A DNA stretch of 64,000 nt, from assembly GCA_020205615.1 (NCBI GenBank), contig CM035153.1, positions 94,082,792-94,146,791 on the forward strand, read 5' to 3'. The notes below the pieces were generated by a model. That model ran no database searches, was not told the DNA's origin, and saw only the letters and a list, made by a program, of their open reading frames with translations. Of this stretch, positions 46,124-57,417 are shown in pieces. Source of the stretch: Panax quinquefolius. Its lineage: Eukaryota; Streptophyta; Magnoliopsida; Apiales; Araliaceae. The translations under genes were made by a program, and so were the position numbers. Numbering within the stretch: the first letter of the stretch is position 1; each line of letters begins with the position of its first letter.

Positions 46124-47278
46124 TGAAAGTAGTATGCACACAAGCCAATCATGTTTGATGATAAAGCATATACTTTGTAACAATCTTATTCATTTATTAA
46201 TAAAAAGTATTAATTTATTAAAGGCTTTTAAATATCTACATGATGCTGTTTTATAATATGTGATAAACCCATAGTTTTAATCAATGCTTTTAGAATAATG
46301 ATGATGATCATTCTAACGAGATCTAAATTCTTAGAAAGCTTAAAACTAAAATAGTTCCCAATCATTGGATTACTAAATTGGGGATTAGTGAATCCAGATA
46401 GATTGGTACATACGTTGCTTGCTCATTGGATGAGGATGATTGATCTCATGATCATTTGTGTGGAGACACTAAAGCAAGTATTTAGGTGCTTATTAGAGAA
46501 TAAGTTCACTGAACGTGGCTCGCTAAGGAATACCTAATGGAGTTTTACTTGCCTGTCAATAGGAATTCCTGTAGTGATAGTAGTACAAGAGGAGTACAAT
46601 TATTATTGATATTAAATATAAATTAATAAGAGGAGTCTTATTGATATTATTACAATTATTATTATTATTTTAATTTCTAAAAGAGTTTAGAAATTAATTT
46701 AATATAAGTACTCTCATTTATTCCTAATTGGATTAGGAAGGAAAATTAGTTAAAGGAGTTTAATTAATTATCCCTAATAAGATTAGGGAGCCCCTTTAAT
46801 TAAAAAGGGTTTAATTAAATAATACCTTATTTTAATAGGGTTACTTGATATCTTTATAAGAGGAGTCTTATATCAGATATTAATATGACGATATAATTCC
46901 AATGGTTGGAGAGTACGCTCCTTTTCTATAGAGATAGAAAAACTAGGGTTTAGCCAACCACCCATCTTCTTGAATCCTTCTTCTTCCTTGGTGGATCACC
47001 TCTAGAGGCCAAACACTTGGGTGGCTAACGTTGATCAAAGGAAGGAACCAAACCCGGTGGATTTAAGTTGAACGCGAAAAGGATTGGAGGTGAACTTGTA
47101 CCTGAGGAAGCTCGGATCTTCAAGGGTATGTTTCTTATTCATCTTTTTCGTTTAATTAATAATTGTGCATAAAGGGTGATCCGGGTATATGGTTTGTAAA
47201 ATTTTTAAACTTTGATTTTTCCACGTTTCCGCTTATTTTTGCAATTTGATTGCGTTCATGAATATTACAAACCTAACA
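46124..47278 (+). repeat. D 3' LTR with internal deletion
   Basis: 1155 bp. Relative to the 5' LTR, bases 39363-40092 are replaced by a 24-base filler (46590-46613); 1861-730+24 gives exactly 1155. F has the full-length form, so this is a deletion in D's 3' LTR. Confidence 0.93.
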
Positions 47279-47283
47279 ACAAC

Positions 47284-48894
47284 GATATGTCAAGACAACC
47301 AGTAGCAAGGACCTTCAAAGATTCGACACACTTAATCATTGGTCTTCATCAAATCAGAAGAAAATCAAGACCAATTGAAATGACAAGTCAGGAATAATGA
47401 CTGAAGTCATCAAAACTCAAGTTCTATACTTGTTCACCATCTAGTACAGAGGAAAAAGTCTCTTACGATCTCAACATCTTATTAGCCAATCTGTCAAAGC
47501 GACTATCCCAAACAACAAGCAAGGCTGGGTCAATTTCAAAATCGACGACAACCTGATATTGTGACCACTACAACAAGACTTGGGCAATCTCAGAAACAGC
47601 GAAAACTCAACACTGGGGCATTTCTCAAACATCCTAAAGAGGAAAATTCCCCAGTCAACACCATCAACATGGTCCATCATCATCAAAGCTTCCCTCACAT
47701 TAGCTCATTAGCGATTCGAATATTAATCACTTGTGACTTCATCAACAAAGAGAGTTTCTCATATGAATTCCCGACATCAGTATGCGAAAGGACTGGGGCA
47801 TTTTTTGATTCCAGGAAAAGCAAAGGATTTTAAAGCGGGATCAAACCTCTCATCAAAAAGAAGGAAAACTCTTGAAAGAAATCATGGCAACACTAGCTTG
47901 CCCCTACAGACGAAGGGGAAAATTCTCAACAAAGTTCTTAACTTAAGAGCAGAAGCCCAATGACAAAGGGTCTGGCGAATGAAATCTATACCATCAATTT
48001 GCGCCAAATCCTCATAAGCTGAGGCATCTACACTAAAGTTTAAAGTTCGACAGCAAAAGTACAGACGACACCCCCCCCCCAGAGATATCAGCGGCATTTA
48101 GATCATCAGTTCAGCTGGGTTGCGAGTCAAATGTTCAAGGAAATGGGGCATAAGCACTCAACAGCAAAAGGAAACTACAAATCACCTCAAAAGGGTGAGG
48201 TGTTACATCAACGTGCATTTCTATCCATCATAAAATCAGGCAGAGTCTAGCGAAGCAAACCTTTGAATATTACTTCAGCGAAGGTATCAGGAGATCCAAT
48301 ATTCAAAACCATTGACATCAATTTAGTGTAACATCAAGACAGTTCAGCAATGAAAGCTTTGTATACCACCGTCCGAGTGGGAACCAAAACAGTTGGGCGA
48401 TGTCAGCATATTCAACTACCAGCAAGGTAGGATCTGTTATCAAATTACCATCAGGGTAGACATCATTTTAAACTACCAGCGTATGCATCGGCGATATCTA
48501 AATTTCTCTTCATCAAACAGGCATTAGCGATACCGACAAATAGCCAAATAGTTGTAGTCAACACCAGTATAGGCATCAGTAATCCTCGATAAAGGTAAAG
48601 CGATTTGCGAAAACATTTTAAACATGCATCAAAACATTCATTACATTGCGATTTGCGATCTACGATATGCGAAATGCGATGTGCGATTTACGAAGTGCGA
48701 TTGGCCAAATGCAAAAAGTGAAATACGAAGTGCGAAATGCGATGTGCGATCTGCGAAAACATTTTAACATTCATCATCACATTCACTACATTGCGATTTG
48801 CATCATTAAAAATACCTTTTCATGTTTCAAGTGTCTACTAATCTTTATCATGTCCATTCCATTACATTGCACGAACATGATAAAGAGGAGCATC
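47284..48894 (+). other. C interior after D: 3' non-coding region
   Basis: No pol domain in any frame. Phrases with ACTGGGGCATTT recur (47617, 47794, similar at 48140). A C run sits at 48071-48080. ORFs at 47561-47963 are not recognised. The last 300 bases contain the heptamer array and a purine-rich GATAAAGAGGAGCATC before the LTR. Confidence 0.6.
48606..48801. repeat. 16-unit heptamer array (TGCGATn) with flanking direct repeats
   Basis: 48647-48758 can be cut into 16 in-phase heptamers: TGCGATT, TGCGATC, TACGATA, TGCGAAA, TGCGATG and so on, with only units 9-11 strongly diverged. A block GCGAAAACATTTTAA...CATTGCGATTTGC flanks it on both sides (48606-48658, 48753-48801). Confidence 0.85.
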
Positions 48895-49733
48895 TATAGA
48901 CACTCCAAATTTTCTTTTCCTGTTACTAACTATACAAGAGGGCAAAAACGTCTTTTTCACATTCCAAAGATAACCCTTGAGGACCACAACATCAATTTCA
49001 ACCCTGGAAATAGACCCGGGAGATCAAATTTCCAACCTCGGAGATAACCCTGGGAAATCTGTTTCTAAACCCGGAGATAACCCCGGGAAAATCAGTTCCA
49101 ACCCTGGAGATAACCCCGAGGGATCAAGTGCAAAACCGAGAGTCAACCCCGGGAGGTCAACCCAACCTCAGGGATAACCCTGAGGACATTCAGAGTCAAC
49201 AACATGGCCATCTCAGAGATAACCCTGGGAAAAACCCGCTACAATTGTACAAAAATCAGAGATAACCCCGGGAGGGGCAAAATTATCATTTTGACAACTC
49301 AACTTCACTTCAAACCAAATACACTCATTTCAACCCAAATTACTTCAAAAGAAGTCCCACAAGACTCATCTCTTAACTTCAGAGCGCAAACTACGCGAAA
49401 AAACTCACCGAATTGCCTCGGAACGCAAACTACGCGTAAAAGCTCACCCAATTGCCTGACGGAAACCTACGAATGCTATTTCGGTCATGGACCTATCTTC
49501 CTGGAATCAAAAAGGGAAAATCCCATGTCATTGTGTAACTCTCGACACAAGAGATCCAAAGAATTACAGATATACTTCTTTTGGATGCTCGGATTGAAGT
49601 TCTTCAAGTTCGAGCGGACATTACAGTACACGAGTGCACGTACTTCGAGAGACGATACCCGCGAGGCCCAAATACACCTTGACCAGCCGCAGGTGTACCA
49701 GAGGCTGCCGTAGGTTGACCTGCGACAATCCAT

Positions 49734-49742
49734 TTATATATA
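49734..49742 (+). promoter_or_regulatory. TATA box of C 3' LTR
   Basis: TTATATATA followed by CAAGGCTTGGGCTAGCC, as in the 5' LTR. Confidence 0.55.
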
Positions 49743-50139
49743 CAAGGCTTGGGCTAGCCATTTGAAAGAGAAAATAGCGAGGGAGCCCTGTCCATTTTGC
49801 TCTGTACACACCCATATTGAGTGTTTTCTCATTTTAAACATCTGTTAGCTCACATATAGCTATATTTTTATTCGGCGGGAGCTGAGTGTTTATCAATATA
49901 GAGTCATAGAAGTCTACATTGGTAGCCTACTGTAAGCCTTCTTATATTCTATAAAGCCTTTCTTTTCATCTTGGCACACACTGTTGTACACGTTGAGAGT
50001 CGTATGAGTGTGTTTGCCCGAACTTCGGTCCGTGATTTTCATTTCTGTCTGTATATATATACTTATATATATGTATATATTTTTATACAGACTAACATTA
50101 CCGAGTTATGCCTCGATTGAGCCTAGACTTGATGCGAGC

Positions 50140-50310
50140 GTTTATTTGCTTTTGTATATATATACTTATATATATGAACTATGGTCAGACTCTGTCTGAT
50201 GAGCCTGGATTTTACATTCGGTGCGTTTAATTGCTTATATATATATATATATAATTATTGTCAGACATATCTGATGAGCCTGAATTTTACATCCGGTGCA
50301 TTTATTCACT

Positions 50311-50341
<31 letters not shown>

Positions 50342-50470
50342 GCTGTCGGACATATCCGATGAGCCCGGATTTACATCCGGCGCATTTATTCGCTTTTATA
50401 TATATATACATATATATAATTGCTGTCGGACATATCCCATGAGCCCGGATTTACATCTGGTGCATTTACT
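50140..50470. repeat. 75-90 bp (TA)n-linked units, C 3' LTR
   Basis: Four units of the type TGTCGGACATATCCGATGAG plus TTTACATCCGG, against three in the 5' LTR. Confidence 0.75.
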
Positions 50471-51559
50471 GCTTTTACATATATATATTTACATTTTTCA
50501 CATCGGGGCACTGGAGTTTACTTTTGACCTTTTTATTTATTTACATTCTCGTCGCACAGAGTTTACTTCAGTGGCGGTTGATCGCTTTCTGACTTTATTT
50601 ACATTAAATCCCGCTTTGTAGTTTACTTCGTGGCGATTGATCATGTTTATATATATATATATATATATATACCGCTTTTATATATTACATTTCTGTTCCC
50701 CCATGGAATTTCTTCGTGGTGGCTGATCATGTCTCTATATATATATTTACAGCTTTTATATATATAACTGCTTACTGCTTTCCATATAAATTGCAATATC
50801 ATGTAAGCCTAGGAATCATGTGATCACAAATTCAGTCTACTGAATCTAGATTCGATTCCCATGATGGACATTTTCTGGCTAAGCAGCTTGTACATTATTT
50901 TATAGTGTTTGAGTTTCCTTGGATGGCTATCATGCCCGTCAGGAGTTCGGCATTGCTATAAATTATTTTCTCAAGAATGCTTCGCATCTCAAAAATAAAA
51001 GCAAACAAGCTGGACATTTAATAATAAAATGGAAGTATGAAAAGGTCTCAATTCCTATTGAGCACAGGGTTTGAAAAACCTCTTTTACAAAAAAACTTCA
51101 TTGCTATCTTGTGGTTAAAATTGGATTTTCCAAATAAAATTCAAACTGTTGTATATAGGTGCGAACGAGGCCTCACACTACTTTCAAATAATTGCACATT
51201 GATCCACACACACACATACACATTCATATAACAAATTCTTTGAAAAGTGGCGGTCATCGTGGTAACACAGATTTCGGGGGGTGCCTAACACCTTCCCTCC
51301 GCATAATCAAGCCCCCGGACCCAAAATGAATCTCGGTTTCACAGACCCGTTTGGCAGTGTCAAATCACTAGGTTAATGTGCAAACCTTTTCGGTTGCGTT
51401 GGTGAAACCAGTTAAATACACCAACTGGCGACTCTTAAAGTCAATCGTCGACATTATACACGTCGGACCTTTTTTACTTATTTTTTCAAACAAATCTCAC
51501 ATTAATTTGAGAACACCAAAAGACAAGTAACACTTAAAAATCCTGACGTCGACAAATAG

Positions 51560-52473
51560 CTTTCTAGACATTTGTCCCAACCCTTAGGGTTTGACCCTTA
51601 GGGTTTAACCCTAAGGTTTTATAATTTCATTTTCTATGATTTTGTAATTAGGTTTAAAATGAAAATTTTAGTTTCTAAAAATGTAAATTAAGGTTCCCTA
51701 ATTAAATTAGGTTTCCTAGTCACTTAGGACTTGTAAATTAGGTTTAGGTGTACTAATTAACTTTAAGCTTTATAATTTCACAATTAAGGTTTTTATTTTA
51801 GCAATTAGAGTTTTTAATAATTAGGGTTTTCCCTAATTAGGGTTATATTCTATAATACCGGTCAGTAATCACGTTACATAATGACTTAACAATTCTTAAA
51901 GTCGTATTTGACTTTTGAACTAAGGTTTATCAGTTTGATATTAGGGTTTTCTACTGTTACATCATAATTGACCAACCATTATCAGTCTACACATACAGTA
52001 CATATTTATAGCACTGAAATATAATTAATAGAATATTATTATTTTCATCCCTCATTCAAAATCCAGAATTAGGGTTTTGAATCCCTATCCGACATAACTT
52101 TCATATATACCATTATTAATGAAGTTAAAATGATTAACTTAACTACTCCGAATAAGTTCATATAATAAAATAGTTATTATAATAATTCTACTAATCATTT
52201 CATATTTTATTTAAATAATACAATATTCATATTTTCATAGAAAATAATTAATAAAATATTTTATTACAAAATTAATTTATTATAAAAATATAATTTATAA
52301 TGATCAACATTTCCTTTTAAAATTTATTTGTAATTATTCATGTAATAAATAAGTTTTTATTTATCACACATATATACATACACTTTACCTTACACATATT
52401 CCTACCTTTCTTTTAAATAAAAAAAATTATATGCAAAATTTCTTATTTATATCAAAAATATTGGGTTATTGCA
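51560..52473 (-). repeat. segment J, part 4 (U3 end, TGCAATAACCC terminus)
   Basis: No coding potential. Starts with telomere-like CCCTTAGGGTTT units (51584-51618) and is AT-rich afterwards. Its right end on the minus strand reads TGCAATAACCCAATA, a plausible LTR start. It stops exactly where homology between E's two LTRs begins (52474). Confidence 0.45.
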
Positions 52474-53656
52474 TCCTTGACAAAAATTAACACCGAGGTC
52501 TCAATACTACACCAAATTAACTCATTCAAATTGTGTTCTCTTCGTTTCTTACTGAATTAACATATTCAAGGCTCATTTTACAGTCTAGTTCACAAATAAA
52601 TTATCAATTTTGGACTTTCACAAGCCATATACATACACACATGCACTGTAACGATTTCTTTCTTTTTGAACGTAATTAGTATACTAAATTCTTATCTAGA
52701 TGCTAGTTATAACATCACAATTTACTAATAAACACAATCAGTCACTTTGTATATCAACTATTCATCAAATTTGAATTCAAAGAGATTTTGAAATTCAAGA
52801 ACATAGAACTCTCATATACGTAATATTAAGATTTTGGAAATTATACCTTCAATTATTTGGTTAATCCACAAGAATGCTTAGTCTTGTTTCCTTAATCTTC
52901 TTCCTTAAAACTCAAAATTTCTCTCTTTTCTTTCTCTTCTTTATCTCTATTTTTCTTTGTAAACTCCCTTCTCTCTTTTCTCAGGCTTAGGCCAAACCTT
53001 TACGTAAAAATAAAACAAACGCACAAAAACTAAACGTCTAAAACTGACATACTATTAAATATAATAATTATGTATCAGTTATAAAATATTTAATTTATAT
53101 TTATTTTATTTTATTTTTATTTTTATTTAAATTCAAAAGTCATAAGGCTTTGTTTGAATAAAACTAATTAAAATAAAGACATAATATTTTTAAGCCTTGT
53201 TTGGTAAACCCATTTAAAATTCCTTTAATTTATTTTAATAAATCATTTATACTATAGTTTATGGTCCCACATTATTTATTTAGATTTCCATATCCAATAT
53301 TAATTAAATAAAAAAAATAATTACAACCTATTAAATAAATTCTCCACTTAACCAATTACCACAAAATTATAATTTCGTTATAATTTTATTTAATAAATTA
53401 ACATATCACTTTAATTACTAAGTTAAAACTACTTTATGACAACTCTCTAATTATTAAATTAAATTAGAGTATTTTCTCATAAATTTAATTCACCATTCTT
53501 TTTATATTAATTAAATTAATTTCTATAACTCATGAATTATTTACTTACTAATAAATAATCTAACCAATATCTACTAACAACAACCACATCAATAAAACAG
53601 TATTTATTTAATTTAATAAATATTTAAAATTATAAATAAAATTCTGGATTGTTACA
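52474..53656 (-). repeat. E 3' LTR, U3 part
   Basis: Homologous from TCCTTGACAAAAATTAAC (52474) onward to 61319-62091 of E's 5' LTR and ending GGATTGTTACA at 53656. The remaining R/U5 part, about 1.9 kb in the other LTR, is absent here and is displaced or lost at 52473. Confidence 0.85.
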
Positions 53657-53670
53657 TCATTCCCTCCTTA
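53657..53670 (-). other. polypurine tract of E
   Basis: Minus strand GTAAGGAGGGAATGA leads into the LTR start TGTAACAATCC. Confidence 0.75.
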
Positions 53671-53769
53671 CAATGATTTTGTCCCTGGAATCACAACTCA
53701 AACAATTCATTCGTCACATTTTTCCCTCCTTACAAGGATTCTGTCCCTAGAATCGAAGAGACAGACTAA

Positions 53770-54960
53770 ACAAATAACTCAGTGTAGTTCTTCATCATTA
53801 AGTCTTCGAGTTCCCACGTAGCCTATTCGACATTGTGGTTCCTCCATATCACCTTCACAAAAGGTATCACCTTATTCCTGAGCACTTGTTCTTTCTTGTC
53901 AACTATCTAGATAGGAACCTACTCACAAGATAAATCCTTTTTGAACTATAACAGTTCATATTCGATCACATGTTTGTAATCGAGTTTATACGGTCGCAGC
54001 ACCGACACATGAAAAACATTATGCACATGTTCTAATTTTGGAGGTAAAGCTACCTCGTATGCTACTTCTCCCACTCTTTGCAGTACCTCGAAGGGTCCAA
54101 TAAACCATGGGCTTAGCTTTCCTTTCTTTTCGATATGAATCTTTCCCTTCCAAGGAGAAACTTTTAGAAAAATAAAATTTCCTACATCAAATTCGCGATC
54201 TTGTCTGTGTTGATCAACATACTTCTTCTGTCTGTCTTGAGCAACTACCAGTCTTGCTCTGATGAGTTTGATAACTTCAGCGGTCTACTGTACCAGTTCT
54301 GGTCCTAACAATTGACGTTCACCAACTTCATCCCAGCACAGTGGAGTTCTGCATTTCCTATCGTATAATGCTTCGTATGGCGGCATGCCAATGCTTACAT
54401 GGTAACTATTGTTGTAGGCAAATTCTGCCAATGGTAGATGATCATCTCAGTTCCCTTTAAAATCTGTGATGCATGCTGTAAGCATATCTTCTAATGTTTG
54501 TATTGTTCATTCGCTTTGACCATCGGTTTGCAGATGGTATGTCGTACTCATTCTCAGTTGTGTTCCCATGAATTCTTGTAGTCTCTTCCAAAAGTTTGAT
54601 GTGAATCTCAGATCTCTGTCTGACACAATTGACACTGGAACTCCATGTCTCGAAAAAATCTCCTTGACGTACAATTTTGCCAGCTGATCAAGATTTAATC
54701 TAATCTTTATTGGCAAAAAGTGTGCTAATTTTGTCAGCCTGTCCACTATCACCCAAATTGCATCGTATCCTTTTTAAATAGTTGGAAGACCTACCACAAA
54801 ATCCATTGTGATATGCTCCCACTTCCATTCCAGAATTTCTAATGGTTGAAGTAATCCGCTTGGTCTCTGATGCTCAGCTTTTACTCTCTGACATGTCATG
54901 CATTTCGCAACACATTCTGCAACATCTCTTTTCATATTTGGCCACCAAAAATGTCACCGC
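53770..54960 (-). pseudogene. E integrase and C-terminal tail
   Basis: The best-preserved part is 54507-54752 (81 codons): [34 protein letters not shown], then TGA where Arg (CGA) is expected (54507), with TIQTLEDM beyond it. Further down come SHPLCWDEV-like and ILQRVGEVAYEVALPP-like pieces, HNVFHVSVLRPY, and a tail DKKEQVLRNKVIPFVKVIWRNHNVE, stop, ATWELEDL (53800-53930). This tail is the Tekay-clade form. Several more stops. It would have catalysed integration. Confidence 0.85.
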
Positions 54961-55973
54961 AAATCTTGATACATTTTTTTTTAATTCCTAGATGGATTGA
55001 ATATCTTTAGTTATGAGCTTCTGTTAAGATTTCTTCTTTAATATCTGATACTGCTGGAACTCATATTCGTCCCTCGAATCTTAGCACTCCTTCGGTATCA
55101 ACCTTGTACATCACCTCACTACCCTCTACCATACTTTCCTTTATTTTTCTGTATTCTTCATCATGTAGTTGAATATTCTTTACCTTCACCACCAAAATTG
55201 GATTAACTTCTATCTAGAATAATCTTTCATCAGATTCTTTTGGAAATTTTATTTTTAACTCTAATCTTACCATTGCTGAAATAAACTCCTCCTGGTTAGT
55301 TAACAACATTAACTTTTCCCGACCTTTCCTGCTCAAAGCATCTGCCATCACATTTGATTTGCCCGGATGATAAAAGATCTCACAATCATAATCTTTTATT
55401 AATTCCAACCATCTCCAGACTCTTATGGTCTATGTAGATCACACATTTCTCTCCATAGAGATAGTGTCTCCATATCTTCAGAGCGAATACCACCGCAACC
55501 AACTCTAAATCATGAGTCGGATACATTTTCTCGTAATCCTTTAATTGCCTTGATGCATATGCAATGACTTTGTTGTTCTGCATAAGGACACAACCTAATC
55601 CTTTATGTGAGGCATCACTATATACCACAAAGTTTCCTGTATTATCTGGTAATGACAACACAAGGGTCACGCTAAGCCTTTTCTTTAATTCCCTAAAACT
55701 CTCTTCGCACTTCTCCGTTTCGACAAATTTTACAGCTTTCCTAGTCAAATTTGTTAATGGAGTTGGAATCTTGGAAAAGTCCTGAATAAACCGTCTATAA
55801 TAGCCTGCCAGTCCCAAGAAACTCCTTACCTCTGATGGAGTCCTTGGTTGTTCCCAATTTATCACAGCTTCAACTTTTGATGGATCAACTGAAATCCCAT
55901 CTTTATCAATCACATGTCCCAAAAATTGAACACGTTCTAGCCAAAATTTAAACTTAGAGAATTTTGCGTACAA
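54961..55973 (-). pseudogene. E RT thumb/connection and RNase H
   Basis: 55386-55973 is open for 195 codons: [40 protein letters not shown], then RNase [38 protein letters not shown] and [23 protein letters not shown] deletion of roughly 40 bases at about 55424 removes the segment up to [10 protein letters not shown] and shifts the frame. 55214-55408 continues with [21 protein letters not shown] poorly readable stretch follows to 54960, towards the integrase zinc-binding part. Confidence 0.88.
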
Positions 55974-56603
55974 CTATTCCTTTCTTAGCATCTCCAACGT
56001 CAAACGTAAATGTTCCACGTGTTCCTCTCGAGACTTAGAGTACACCATAATATGATCAATGAAAACCACCACAAACTTATCTAAAATTGGTTTAAATACC
56101 ATGTTCATCAAATCCATGAATGCTGCAGGGGCATTGGATAAACCAAAAGACATTACCAAAAACTCGTAATGTCCACACCGAGTTCTGAATGCCGTCTTTG
56201 GTACATCCTCATTCCTCATTTTCAATTGGTGATACCCACTTCTCAAATCTATTTTCGAGAAGTAGCTAGTACCCTTCAATTGATCAAACAAGTCATCTAT
56301 TCTTGACAACAAATATTTATTCTTAATAGTGACTTTGTTTAATTCCCTATAATAAATGCAAAGATGCATTGACCCATCCTTCTTCTTCACGAATAACACT
56401 GGCGCTCCCCACGACGATACACTCGGCTGAATATATTTCTTGTCTAGCCATTCATGTAGTTGTACCATCAGCTCCTTCATTTCTATCGGAGCCATTCTAT
56501 ACGGGGCCTTCGATATTGGAGCAGTTCTTGGCGCTAAATCAATAACGAGCTCGATCTCTCTCTTAGGCGAAAGTCCTGGTAAATCTTCTGAAAATACGTC
56601 CAA
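55974..56603 (-). pseudogene. E reverse transcriptase
   Basis: 209 open codons with [61 protein letters not shown] and [20 protein letters not shown]. The catalytic FIDD has become FIDH ([14 protein letters not shown]), which would abolish polymerisation. The ORF ends in a TAG at 55974, where Gln (CAG) is expected between LRKE and LYAKFS. It shares its frame with the next part. Confidence 0.92.
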
Positions 56604-57417
56604 AATCCCTAACCACTGGTATCTCCTCCAGTTTCACACCCTTCTTCTTATGAGTATCGACTATGTAAGCTAAGTATCCTACACAGCCTTGACTCAATAA
56701 TTTCTTGGATTGCATAATCGTTAGACATGTCGCTTGTCTAGGCAATATGCTACCATAGAAAACTACCTTCGACGAAGTTATAAGGTTTACACATTTCTTT
56801 TGGCAATCAATTATCGCTCCATAATTGAATAACCAATCCATTCCCAATATAACATCAAACTCTCCAAGTTTTATTGAGATTAAATCCATTGTCATAACAT
56901 TCCCCTTAATATTTACCTTACAATTCTTGTATACGAACTTAACATGAATCACCTCCCTATTCGTAATTTCTAAGTTTAAAGGGAAATTCAATTCCTCACT
57001 AGGTAATTCTAAATTCTTAGCAAATTCATCAGATATAAACGAGCAAGTAGCACCCGAATCAAATAATAAATATGCATTTATATCATTGATTGGGATAATA
57101 CCTGACACAACATCTTTTGATTGCACCTCATCTTGCATTGTTATGTTGAAGGTCCTGGTTGTCGGTTTTTTCGATGATGTTGGTCCAGCAATAGTCAATG
57201 TACTTCCACTGCTACCTCCCTTGTATGTTGTTTGCTCACCAGACTTCTTCTTAGGACACTCGCGAGCAAAATGATCCTTTGACCCGCAGGTGTAGCAAGA
57301 ATTCTTCTTGGGTTGATGGCAATTTGGGGCAATGTGACCCTCATGGCCACAGTTAAAGCATACTCGTTTCCCCCTTAAGCATATGCCAGTGTGATACTTT
57401 TTGCATGTAGCGCACAC
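56563..57417 (-). pseudogene. E gag zinc knuckles and protease
   Basis: 284 open codons. Starts with three zinc-binding motifs, CATCKKYHTGIC, CFNCGHEGHIAPNC and CYTCGSKDHFAREC, then a Ser/Gly/Thr linker and protease with LLFDSGATCSFIS and VILGMDWLFNYGAIIDC. All knuckle ligands are intact, unlike B. It overlaps the RT ORF by about 40 bases in another frame, so a frameshift lies near 56600. Roles: RNA packaging and polyprotein cleavage. Confidence 0.9.

Larger units (their letters stand above)
38895..47278 (+). mobile_element. element D: Ty1/copia retrotransposon, degenerate
   Basis: 5' LTR 38895-40755, tRNA-Met primer site, long repeat-rich leader, gag, protease, integrase, RT and RNase H remnants in copia order, purine tract, 3' LTR 46124-47278. 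Ends TGAAAG...CCTAACA. Inserted in C behind gag. No ORF longer than about 80 codons survives. A sister copy in the opposite orientation (F) lies at the right edge. Confidence 0.92.
32370..51554 (+). mobile_element. element C: gag-only Ty3/gypsy element, Tat/Ogre-like, non-autonomous
   Basis: LTRs 32370-34943 (2574 bp) and 48895-51554 (2660 bp), a primer-binding site after the first LTR, a degenerate gag (35694-38307), and a purine-rich stretch before the second LTR. Target duplication AATGG (32365-32369) and AATAG (51555-51559), one change. Without the inserted element D it is about 10.8 kb. There is no protease, RT, RNase H or integrase on either side of D, so C could move only with enzymes supplied by other elements. 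Confidence 0.88.
48895..51554 (+). repeat. C 3' LTR
   Basis: 2660 bp. Begins TATAGACACTCC (TG start changed to TA) and ends CGTCGACA. TATA box at 49734-49742; 36-bp repeats at 49000-49180; four (TA)n-linked units at 50140-50470. Confidence 0.92.

Noticed and set aside
48646..49047. 133-codon ORF with repeated RNAMCDLR
   Set aside because: Product of the heptamer array (three heptamers equal seven codons), and it runs into the LTR.
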